Part shown: positions 7,740 to 14,786 of the stretch, piece by piece
How the letters are laid out: each line of letters opens with the position of its first letter
Position numbering within the stretch: position 1 is the first letter of the stretch
Assembly: GCA_900770215.1 (NCBI GenBank)
Contig: CAAGJW010000021.1
Coordinates: forward strand, 1-25,277
Length of the DNA stretch: 25,277 bases
Direction of reading: 5' to 3'
Origin: Bacteroidales bacterium
Lineage (GTDB): Bacteria; Bacteroidota; Bacteroidia; Bacteroidales; Muribaculaceae
Notes under the pieces: generated by a model
What the model was told of the DNA's origin: nothing
What the model saw: only the letters and a program-made list of their open reading frames with translations
Database searches by the model: none
Position numbers and translations under genes: made by a program

Positions 7740-8714
7740 TCAGCGTTTCTCAATGATATATTCCACACTGTCGGTGAGCAGCTCCATGTTTTTATATACT
7801 CCAGGATACTCACTGATGATGACTGGGGCTTTGTTGGACTTTGACGCCAAATTCACTGTGTTGTAATCGACAATGAGCTTTATATCATCGCGGTTGATCT
7901 TGTACATGCTTTTGGGCACCAGATAGGAGACGTCGGCCGATGACGGGAAAATGACGAAATTCACATCGGGCGGTGTGTTTCTCACCGTGATGTTGATGCG
8001 TTTGTGCTTCTCGATGAGTTGCTCCACGGGCACCATCAGGCTCACGGTGCGAGGCTCAATCTTAGCACCGCGTATGGGGGCAATTGTCAAGTCGCGACGC
8101 AAGGTGTCGGTCAAGTCGGTAGCCTCGGCATGATAGGTATACACCTCGTTGATTTCGGCCAGGGTCTCGCGATCAGAGTACACCATCACCGAGTCCTGAC
8201 TCAGCACCAAGGGACCATTTACTTCATATTGAATGTTGGTTTGGATATTCCAATCGGGCCTAATTGGCACTTTCTTTCCTGGCAAGGCAGTGAATTTCAG
8301 TGAGATGTCGTCGGGGAGCAAGCTCACTACTATGGCTTCACGGTTGAGCTGTTTTTTCACGGCATTGCGCAGTTGCACAGCATTCATCTTGAAATATCCC
8401 AAGTTGGTTTCGGCAAAGTCGCTAAATTTCACTTTTATTTTCGGCGACATGAAAAGCGAGTATTTCAAGAATGCCGAGCCCTTGTCCTTCACTGTCACAT
8501 TGATTGTCGACGGAGCATCATCGATCATCGTGACCTCCTTGGGGATGTTGGTGATCTCAAACTGGAATGTCACGTCTTGCTGCACATCCTTGTTAAGGGT
8601 TATGAAATACCAGAACATTGCCGAAATGACAACAAAAACCAAGTAGAGCAAAACCGAGCGCGAAGTCTCTGATTTCACTCTAAACTTGAACTTTCCTGAG
8701 AAAAGACTCGGCAT
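7740..8714 (-). CDS. YbbR/CdaR-like membrane-anchored protein
   Basis: The 324-aa protein starts at the ATG at 8714; two codons upstream lies a TTG that I consider less likely. One transmembrane segment (about 20-40) is preceded by basic residues. The rest is predicted outside the inner membrane and built from YbbR-like beta-rich repeats, with stretches such as STINVTVKDKG, FTALPGKKVPIRP and RTVSLMVPVEQL. In Firmicutes CdaR controls the diadenylate cyclase CdaA. In Bacteroidota this gene sits between yajC and coaE instead of next to cdaA, so a role in c-di-AMP control is only a guess. There is no catalytic motif. Confidence 0.85.
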   Translation of the reverse strand: MPSLFSGKFKFRVKSETSRSVLLYLVFVVISAMFWYFITLNKDVQQDVTFQFEITNIPKEVTMIDDAPSTINVTVKDKGSAFLKYSLFMSPKIKVKFSDFAETNLGYFKMNAVQLRNAVKKQLNREAIVVSLLPDDISLKFTALPGKKVPIRPDWNIQTNIQYEVNGPLVLSQDSVMVYSDRETLAEINEVYTYHAEATDLTDTLRRDLTIAPIRGAKIEPRTVSLMVPVEQLIEKHKRINITVRNTPPDVNFVIFPSSADVSYLVPKSMYKINRDDIKLIVDYNTVNLASKSNKAPVIISEYPGVYKNMELLTDSVEYIIEKR

Positions 8715-8738
8715 GGTCAACGGCGATAACCACTCAAT

Positions 8739-8758
8739 CTTGCTCGCTGTGCAGCAAG
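8739..8758 (-). repeat. Small hairpin between yajC and ybbR
   Basis: CTTGCT (8739-8744) pairs with AGCAAG (8753-8758) around an 8-base loop, directly after the yajC stop. No T run follows, so it is not a terminator. It may protect the upstream message or mark a processing site, or it may be chance. Confidence 0.3.
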
Positions 8759-8759
8759 T

Positions 8760-9092
8760 TTACTTTTTCGCGTCTTTTGCCTGGTTCAAATTGCCGGGCA
8801 TGTTTTCCAAGCCTTGCTTGAGAACGGTTATTTTCACTCCGTCGGCAATCTCAAGCTCAACAGTGTCGGGCTTGATGGCCTTGATCTTGCCAATCACGCC
8901 CGTCTTGGTCATGACCTTGCTACCAACAGTGAGGCTGTCGTAGAATGTTGCCTGGCGCTTCTTCTCCTTGCGCTGGCTGCTCCACGACATCCACATGAAG
9001 ATACCGAAAATGAGAATAAGCGGAAGCCACATCATCATGCCACCGCCATCGGCACCGGCATTGCCTTTCTGAAGTAAGATTAAGTCTAACAT
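8760..9092 (-). CDS. yajC: Sec translocase accessory subunit YajC
   Basis: YajC is a small inner-membrane protein that associates with SecDF and the SecYEG channel. The 110-aa product has a single hydrophobic segment (about 20-38, WLPLILIFGIFMWM) after a short glycine-rich N-terminus. The family hallmark follows: a QRKEKKRQ basic stretch, then GSKVMTKTGVIGKI and a beta-rich domain ending near residue 98. Length and layout are as in other YajC proteins. secD and secF are not in the window. It lies between nusB (31-base gap) and ybbR (45-base gap) and shares the nusB promoter. Confidence 0.95.
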   Translation of the reverse strand: MLDLILLQKGNAGADGGGMMMWLPLILIFGIFMWMSWSSQRKEKKRQATFYDSLTVGSKVMTKTGVIGKIKAIKPDTVELEIADGVKITVLKQGLENMPGNLNQAKDAKK

Positions 9093-9123
9093 AATGTGAT
9101 ATTTAATTGTTGAATAATTCCTT

Positions 9124-10056
9124 TTATTGTTTCACAATCTTTCCTTGTTCACGCAGGCTCTTGACCACAGCATTGAGAATACCGTTTACAAACTGCCCAC
9201 TGTGAGGGGTGCTGAAGTTCTTGGCCAGTTCAATATACTCGTTCATCGTGACATTGACAGGAATGCTCGGGAAATTCTTGATTTCGGAGAGAGCAGTGCA
9301 CATGATGATGCGGTCCATGAGCGCTATGCGGCCACTGTCCCATCGCTCACTGCGCACAAACTTGTTGATGAGTTCATCGTTTTCGGCTCGCTCTTGCACC
9401 GCCAGTGAGAATAATTTCTCGCCAAACTCGCTGTCTTCGTCGTCTTTGTATTTCGGTGAAATGGGTTTCTTGTCGCCTGACTCAATGCGGCGTATGGTTT
9501 TCAGCACAAACTGTCCCATGATATCCAAGTCGTCAACGCTCCAGTACACCGACATGTTTTCGATGTGTTCAAGCAAGTCATCGTCGGGGAGAATGACTTT
9601 TTTCATGATTTGCAACCAGACCTCGCAGTCACTTGCAAAATCGGTCTTCTCCATAGCCATATAGGTCTTATACTCCTCGCTGCTGGTGACTTTAAACAGC
9701 AACAGGCGCAAGAAAAGCTCGTCGTCACGCCATGTGATTTTATTGTCGCTCACAAAATTCTGTAACTCCTCGGAATTGCGAAGCCACTTTACAAGCTGGT
9801 TCTCCACAAACCGCATGTTGGGATTTAAATCTTCGCTCGATGGCAAGAACTTGTGCTTTGCATCGTCGAGCTCACGGTCCTGCAAGTCGGTGATGTCGAT
9901 GATGAGCTGCAACAAGCTGTTGTAGAGCTCATAGGACTTGTCAAGACTTGCCTGCAATTCCTTTTTGGCTTTGGTGAGCGTTTTGTCAGCCTTGGTGAGC
10001 TGATAAGAATAAAGCATTTGAACAACTTTGGTGCGAATCAGAATACGATTGATCAT
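9124..10056 (-). CDS. nusB: Transcription antitermination protein NusB, long Bacteroidota form
   Basis: NusB binds boxA RNA with ribosomal protein S10 and keeps RNA polymerase processive on rRNA operons. The 310-aa protein begins with the family start MINRILIRTKVVQMLYSYQL. The usual NusB core is in the C-terminal half, with ERWDSGRIALMDRIIMCTALSEI split over residues about 238-260, then IPVNVTMNEYIELAKNF and FVNGILNAV. Between them lies a helical insertion that makes it about twice as long as E. coli NusB (139 aa), a known trait of this phylum. It is the first gene of the nusB-yajC-ybbR-coaE operon, with a short leader of about 13 bases. Confidence 0.94.
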   Translation of the reverse strand: MINRILIRTKVVQMLYSYQLTKADKTLTKAKKELQASLDKSYELYNSLLQLIIDITDLQDRELDDAKHKFLPSSEDLNPNMRFVENQLVKWLRNSEELQNFVSDNKITWRDDELFLRLLLFKVTSSEEYKTYMAMEKTDFASDCEVWLQIMKKVILPDDDLLEHIENMSVYWSVDDLDIMGQFVLKTIRRIESGDKKPISPKYKDDEDSEFGEKLFSLAVQERAENDELINKFVRSERWDSGRIALMDRIIMCTALSEIKNFPSIPVNVTMNEYIELAKNFSTPHSGQFVNGILNAVVKSLREQGKIVKQ

Positions 10057-10072
10057 ATCATATAATTTTTTG

Positions 10073-10103
10073 CAAAGTTACCTCAAAAGGACCTGTTTTC
10101 AAA
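10073..10103 (-). promoter_or_regulatory. Promoter of the nusB-yajC-ybbR-coaE operon
   Basis: On the minus strand TTTG (10100-10103), a spacer of exactly 19 bases, and TAACTTTG (10073-10080) followed by CA form a full match to the Bacteroidota housekeeping promoter. It lies between the recN stop and the nusB ATG. Transcription should start near 10069, leaving a very short leader. Confidence 0.8.
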
Positions 10104-10124
10104 TAATCGGGCCAACAAATTCAG

Positions 10125-11786
10125 TCACTCACTCATTGCAACAAGCGATTTGGCATTGTCGATGGCAGCCTGGTTCACGTCTTTGCCGCTCAACATACGT
10201 GCAATTTCAAGCACATGCTCTTCTTTGTTGAGCACTTGCACACTTGTGAATGTGCCGTCGGTGTCATCGGTCTTGAAAACTTTCAAGTGATGCTTGCCAT
10301 GGGCAGCCACTTGTGGCAAGTGTGTGATTGCAATGACCTGGATGTGCTTGGCAATGTCGCCCATCATGTCGCCTATGCGATTGGCTATATCCCCCGAGAC
10401 ACCGGTATCGACCTCGTCAAAGATGATAGTGGGCAAGTTCATGATGCGGGCAATGATCGTTTTAATGCTCAACATGAGTCGCGAAATCTCTCCGCCCGAT
10501 GCGGTTTCCTGCACGGGGAGTAAGTCTTGGTTCTTGTTGAATGCAAAGAGAAACTCTACGGCATCGCACCCGCTTGGGCCATAATTAACGGGGGTGAACT
10601 CAATGTTAAATTTCAGGTTTTTCATGCCCAGCCCTTGAGCCAAGGGCAAGAGCTGGCTCACAAATTGCCTGGCTGCTTGCTGGCGCCGTGTACTGAGTTG
10701 CTGAGACCGTGATTTCAGCTCTTTCTCCTGCATCTCAATCTCGTGCTCAAGTTGGGCGATGTGTTCGTCGCTGTTGTCGATCTTTTCAATTTGCTTGCGA
10801 TAGTGTGCTTCAATGCCGAGAAGCTCGTCAACCGAGTTCACGTTGTGCTTGCGCTCAAGCGAGTAGATGGCATCGAGCCGCAGGGTCACTTGCTCCAGCT
10901 GCTCAGGGTCGTCGCTCAGGCCGTCGTTCACGCTCATCACAGTGTGGGCAATGTCTTTAAGTTCAATCACAACCGATTGCATTCGCTCCGACAAACCTGC
11001 GATTTCACTCAAGTTGCTCTCGGTGTCGGAAAGGACTTGAGACAATGACGACAACTGTGAGATAATCGAATTTTCCTCGCCATCGAGAGTAGATTCAACT
11101 TTCCATAAGGCTTCTTTTGAGTCGGTGACATTGCTCAGTTTTTTCTGCAATTCCTCAAGTTCGACATCTTCTCCTGCGTGCAGCTTCAATTCGTCGAATT
11201 GATTGAGTTGGAAGCGCAGATAGTCTATTTCGGCCTTCCCCTTGTTATAGGACTCCTGAAGGGTGTGCAACTTTGCATGCAATGCCTTGTAGTGCAAATA
11301 GCTGGCATTATAATCTTTCAACATCGAGGCATTTCCGGCAATGCTATCGAGCACCGAGAGCTGGAATTGCGGGCGTGAAAGCAACATGTTGCTGTGTTGT
11401 GAATGTATGTCGACAAGGTGGGATGTGAGCTCTCGCAGAATAGAGATTGTCACAGCTGTGTCGTTGACAAAAGCTCTCGAACGTCCGTTGGCGCCTATTT
11501 CACGTCGCACTATGCACTCATGCTCATAATAGTCGATATCATTGTTGCTGAAAAAATCATCGAGCTGGTAACCTTGGATGTCGAAAGTGGCCTCGACAAC
11601 GGTTTTAGCCTGCCGGTCTCTGATGGCGTGAGTGTCGGCACGCTCACCAAGGATGAGCGAAAGGGCACCCATGATGATTGACTTTCCGGCACCTGTCTCA
11701 CCAGTAATGATTGTCAAGCCGTCGCTAAAGTCGATTTCGAGTTGATCGATGAGCGCATAGTTGGCGATATAGAGTCGAGTGAGCAT
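10125..11786 (-). CDS. recN: DNA repair protein RecN
   Basis: RecN is an SMC-like ATPase that acts early in recombinational repair of double-strand breaks by holding DNA ends together. The 553-aa protein has the same length as E. coli RecN. It begins MLTRLYIANYALID, with Walker A GETGAGKS at 29-36. Two coiled-coil regions (about 150-240 and 290-370) flank a short hinge region. The ABC signature ASGGEISRLMLSIK begins near Ser430, and Walker B LPTIIFDEVDTGVSG has Asp457 and Glu458. All ATPase motifs are intact. It starts 6 bases after the DUF4835 gene and is the last gene of the dnaN operon. No terminator is visible between it and nusB, so read-through is possible. No LexA-type box is apparent. 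Confidence 0.97.
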   Translation of the reverse strand: MLTRLYIANYALIDQLEIDFSDGLTIITGETGAGKSIIMGALSLILGERADTHAIRDRQAKTVVEATFDIQGYQLDDFFSNNDIDYYEHECIVRREIGANGRSRAFVNDTAVTISILRELTSHLVDIHSQHSNMLLSRPQFQLSVLDSIAGNASMLKDYNASYLHYKALHAKLHTLQESYNKGKAEIDYLRFQLNQFDELKLHAGEDVELEELQKKLSNVTDSKEALWKVESTLDGEENSIISQLSSLSQVLSDTESNLSEIAGLSERMQSVVIELKDIAHTVMSVNDGLSDDPEQLEQVTLRLDAIYSLERKHNVNSVDELLGIEAHYRKQIEKIDNSDEHIAQLEHEIEMQEKELKSRSQQLSTRRQQAARQFVSQLLPLAQGLGMKNLKFNIEFTPVNYGPSGCDAVEFLFAFNKNQDLLPVQETASGGEISRLMLSIKTIIARIMNLPTIIFDEVDTGVSGDIANRIGDMMGDIAKHIQVIAITHLPQVAAHGKHHLKVFKTDDTDGTFTSVQVLNKEEHVLEIARMLSGKDVNQAAIDNAKSLVAMSE

Positions 11787-11792
11787 TGCTGT

Positions 11793-12713
11793 TTAGTTGC
11801 TATTGTCCTCCTTTTTAATCTTGTTGAGGCGTTCGGTCTCGGTGGAATACAAGGGATACAGCATCTCATAGACCGATTCTTTTTCGCTCAAGTTTGCTTT
11901 GGAATAGATGTTGACCAACTCATCAAGCTTGGCATCTTTAAACATCGACAGGCACACCGACATTGACGCGACATCATATATTTTCTTGAGCGTCTCAAGC
12001 GACTTGGTAATTACCGAACGTCCTTTTTCGGGGCTCACCACCATCACGTCAAGGCCGAGACGGTGATAATTGTAGAGCAGCTCTCTTATGCCCGAAGTCT
12101 GCTTGTCGGTGTAAGCACTCAGCACAGCCGAACGGTTTTTGTTGTCCTCAAATTGTTTCCAGCCAGTTTCGCTCGTGCTTTGGGCCAGACGCACGACTTC
12201 GGCAGCCTTCTCATAGTAAGCGGTCCCGCCGTTGAGCTCAAATGTGTCGCAATCCATGGCTATCACCATATAGGCCCAGAAGTTGAGTATGGCAGTCAAG
12301 TTGCTCTGCATTTCAGTTTCAGAGAATACCAATGGCTCGTTTTCTTGATAGGTAAAACTCACCTTGGTGTCTTTGAAATTGATGATAGTTGTCGTGTAGG
12401 ACGCATTGTATACCGGCCGTGTCGACTGAATCTGCAGGTCGCCCGACATGGTGTTGGTGCCGTCGTCATACTTGTTGATGGTAAAAAACAGCTTGCACTG
12501 TATTTTTTCATTACCAGCAATTTGCATGTTGGTCCACTTGTTGGTGTTCATGTACTCAGAGATGGCATTCTTCAACGTGTTGAATACGCTCTTGTTGGCA
12601 TTCGACACTTTGTCGGCATTGATTTCAACCGTGCAATCCAGCTCCTGGGCACAACACGCAACATGGCCCGCCACACACAACATCATCAATATCAGCAGCA
12701 GTCGTCGCTTCAT
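11793..12713 (-). CDS. DUF4835 family secreted protein
   Basis: A 306-aa protein with an N-terminal signal peptide (about 1-23, MKRRLLLILMMLCVAGH), most likely cut near CCAQ-E by signal peptidase I; the Cys pair leaves a lipoprotein possible. The family marks I recognise are LQIQSTRPVYNASYTTTIIN, then FTYQENEPLVF, a region AILNFWAYMVIAMDCDTF and RELLYNYHRLGLDVM. DUF4835 is found in Bacteroidota and, as I recall, usually lies beside recN. Its function is unknown; the signal peptide puts it in the periplasm or outer membrane, odd company for replication genes. It is translated in line with its neighbours, with 6-base gaps on both sides. Confidence 0.88.
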   Translation of the reverse strand: MKRRLLLILMMLCVAGHVACCAQELDCTVEINADKVSNANKSVFNTLKNAISEYMNTNKWTNMQIAGNEKIQCKLFFTINKYDDGTNTMSGDLQIQSTRPVYNASYTTTIINFKDTKVSFTYQENEPLVFSETEMQSNLTAILNFWAYMVIAMDCDTFELNGGTAYYEKAAEVVRLAQSTSETGWKQFEDNKNRSAVLSAYTDKQTSGIRELLYNYHRLGLDVMVVSPEKGRSVITKSLETLKKIYDVASMSVCLSMFKDAKLDELVNIYSKANLSEKESVYEMLYPLYSTETERLNKIKKEDNSN

Positions 12714-12719
12714 GCAATC

Positions 12720-13484
12720 TTATTTCAATGTCAATTTTATCTTGGTCAGCTCTTTCTTGGTGTTCTGCGGGAAATCGCCCTGCATCATCCAGCCATAGTA
12801 GCCCGTGTCATGTTGCAAGACGTCGGCCACAGCCCTGCCCTTGTACTTGCCAAAGTTAAACACAGGCACGCCTTTCTCATTGTAGATCATGCGTCCTGCC
12901 AAGTCGACGTTGCGGTTCTGGCTTGAGTAGGTCGAGAGCCATTCCACATTGTTCTCCAAGTCGGGATACTTGTCGAGCTGAGCCTTGAGCACCTCGTAGG
13001 TAGCCTGGGTGTCGCCATTGGCCGAGTGTGCCACGTCGCCCAGTTCCTTGCCGCAATAAAATTTGTAGGCAGCAGCCAGATTGCGCTGCTCTTTCTTGTG
13101 AAAGATGGTCTGCACATCGATAAACCTGCACTTTGAGAAGTCGAAGTCGACGCCTGCATTCAGGAATTCCTCCTCAAGCATGGGCACATCAAAGCGGTTG
13201 CTGTTAAACCCAGCCACATCGCATCCTTCAAAGATGCGGGCAAGGTCCTTGGCTATTTGCTTAAATGTGGGGCAATCTTTCACGTCGTCATCGGTAATGT
13301 GGTGGATGGCAGTGGATTGCTCGGGAATGTGCATGCCAGGATTGAGCCGGCGGGTTTTCTGCATCTCTTCGCCATTGGGCATCACCTTGATGAGCGATAT
13401 CTCCACGATCTTGTCTTTGGTGATATTGATGCCTGTTGTTTCAAGATCGAAAAAAATCAACGGCTTTTTTAAATTAAGTTGCAT
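12720..13484 (-). CDS. DnaQ-like 3'-5' exonuclease (DEDDh family)
   Basis: The 254-aa protein is probably a proofreading or repair exonuclease working with DNA polymerase III. The DEDDh motifs are complete. ExoI is FDLETTG with Asp13 and Glu15, ExoII is GFNSNRFDVPML with Asp99, and ExoIII is HSANGDT with His153 and Asp158. After the nuclease domain (about 8-175) a C-terminal part (about 205-254) with FNFGKYKGRAVADV resembles the exonuclease-associated domain seen in such proteins. It may be the epsilon subunit or a separate exonuclease; sequence alone does not decide, so no symbol is given. It follows dnaN after 43 bases and precedes the DUF4835 gene by 6 bases. In relatives I expect coaBC at this last junction. 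Confidence 0.93.
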   Translation of the reverse strand: MQLNLKKPLIFFDLETTGINITKDKIVEISLIKVMPNGEEMQKTRRLNPGMHIPEQSTAIHHITDDDVKDCPTFKQIAKDLARIFEGCDVAGFNSNRFDVPMLEEEFLNAGVDFDFSKCRFIDVQTIFHKKEQRNLAAAYKFYCGKELGDVAHSANGDTQATYEVLKAQLDKYPDLENNVEWLSTYSSQNRNVDLAGRMIYNEKGVPVFNFGKYKGRAVADVLQHDTGYYGWMMQGDFPQNTKKELTKIKLTLK

Positions 13485-13527
13485 TTGCCTGTAGATTATT
13501 TTTAAACTTCAATCAGCATTTTACATG

Positions 13528-14643
13528 TCACAGCATCATCGGCATCAAGAGAATCAAGAGGTCCTCGTCGTCGCCTTGCTCGGCGGGCAGGAAGATGCCG
13601 GCCTTTGACGAGTCGATGAGCTTCATCGTGATTTCCTGTGAGTCGAGATTGTTGAGCACGTCGATGATGTTCTCGTCGTTGAACCCTATGGCCATGGTGT
13701 CGCCATTGTAGTCACAGCTCACTTTTTCCTCGGCCGATGTAGAGTAGTCAACGTCTTGTGTCGACATGAATATTTCGTTGGGGCGAAGCTCCAGTTTCAC
13801 GAGACCGCTCGAACTGGTGAAGACCGACACGCGCCGCAGGGCATTGAGCAGCGATTGACGATCGACATTGATGTCATACTGGCTTGATTGCGGTATCACC
13901 GAGTTGTAGTTGGGATAACGTCCGTTTACAAAGCGGCACGACAAGGTGTAATCGTCGGTCTCAAATGTTGCACTCTTGCTGTCGACAGTGATTTTCACGT
14001 CGCCTTCTTTCTTGTCGAGGATGCTGCTCAATATGCTGGCTGGCTTGGTGGGAAGGATAAATGATTGCTCAAGGCCTGTAGATGTGTTCAGCTCGCGATA
14101 GCGCACAAGCTTGTGTGTGTCGCTGGCCACAAACACCACCTCGTCGGGCTTGATATCCCAGTACACACCCATCATCACAGGGCGCATGTCATCGACCCCG
14201 ACTGCAAAGATGGTGTGCTGAATGCCGTCGACCACTTTCTTGATGGGCAAAGTAAACACCTTGGGCTCTTCCTCGCTCTCGGCCTTGGTGGGAAACTCAT
14301 TGCCATTGACACCGATAAAGTTGAAATGCCCATTGAGATAAGTGATGTTGATGTCAAGATTCTCATCGTTGATTTCAAAGGTCAAAGCAGTGTCGGACAA
14401 CGATTTGAGCATGTCGAGCAGAGTTTTTACATTCGCAGCAAACATGCCATCACCCTCGGCATCCTGCACCTCGACACGCGTAGTCAAAGTTGTCTCCTGG
14501 TCGCTGCCTGTGATGACAAGCGTGTCGCCTTGGAGATTGAAAAGAAAATTGTCAAGAATTGAAAGTTTGTTCTTGGAATTAACCACTTTGCTCACTGCCG
14601 ACAAGTGCGACAGCAATAGTCTGCTTTGAATGTTGAACTTCAT
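13528..14643 (-). CDS. dnaN: DNA polymerase III beta subunit (sliding clamp)
   Basis: The beta clamp is a ring-shaped dimer that tethers DNA polymerase III and repair enzymes to DNA. The 371-aa protein has the start MKFNIQSRLLLSHLSAVSKV, three clamp domains of about 120 aa each, and typical pieces such as GSDQETTLTTRV, VFVASDTHKLVRY and SCRFVNGRYPNYNSVIP. It ends LILLMPMML, the conserved C-terminus that lines the binding cleft for clamp partners. It heads the dnaN-exonuclease-DUF4835-recN operon and has its own promoter. dnaA is 12 kb away on the same strand, and recF and gyrB are absent, so the classical dnaA-dnaN-recF-gyrB cluster is broken up as usual in this phylum. Confidence 0.97.
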   Translation of the reverse strand: MKFNIQSRLLLSHLSAVSKVVNSKNKLSILDNFLFNLQGDTLVITGSDQETTLTTRVEVQDAEGDGMFAANVKTLLDMLKSLSDTALTFEINDENLDINITYLNGHFNFIGVNGNEFPTKAESEEEPKVFTLPIKKVVDGIQHTIFAVGVDDMRPVMMGVYWDIKPDEVVFVASDTHKLVRYRELNTSTGLEQSFILPTKPASILSSILDKKEGDVKITVDSKSATFETDDYTLSCRFVNGRYPNYNSVIPQSSQYDINVDRQSLLNALRRVSVFTSSSGLVKLELRPNEIFMSTQDVDYSTSAEEKVSCDYNGDTMAIGFNDENIIDVLNNLDSQEITMKLIDSSKAGIFLPAEQGDDEDLLILLMPMML

Positions 14644-14699
14644 ATCTTAAGTGTATTTTTTGTTTTTGTTTTCAATATTTTATATGTACTATCAATCTA

Positions 14700-14733
14700 C
14701 AAATTTACCAATTTTTTCCTATATAAACGCAAA
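14700..14733 (-). promoter_or_regulatory. Promoter of the dnaN operon
   Basis: TAAATTTG on the minus strand (14700-14707) is a full -7 match. A TTTG (14730-14733) lies 22 bases upstream, a little further than the usual 19-21. Transcription would start about 50 bases before the dnaN ATG. The -33 element lies inside the terminator of the M13 peptidase gene. Confidence 0.5.
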
Positions 14734-14771
14734 AAACGCCATCGAATTTTGTCGACGGCGCCTTTTGCGTT
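14726..14771 (-). terminator. Rho-independent terminator of the M13 peptidase gene
   Basis: CGCCATCGA (14737-14745) pairs with TCGACGGCG (14752-14760) around a 6-base loop. The one non-identical position becomes a G-U pair only in minus-strand RNA. An outer pair, AACGCAAAA (14726-14734) with TTTTGCGTT (14763-14771), extends it. On the minus strand the inner stem is followed by six T (14731-14736). It lies 16 bases after the peptidase stop. Confidence 0.8.
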
Positions 14772-14786
14772 TCATTTTATGTTTTT

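Noticed and set aside
12063..12926. Plus-strand open frame of 287 codons
   Set aside because: It is antisense to the DUF4835 and exonuclease genes, crosses their junction and shows no recognisable motif.
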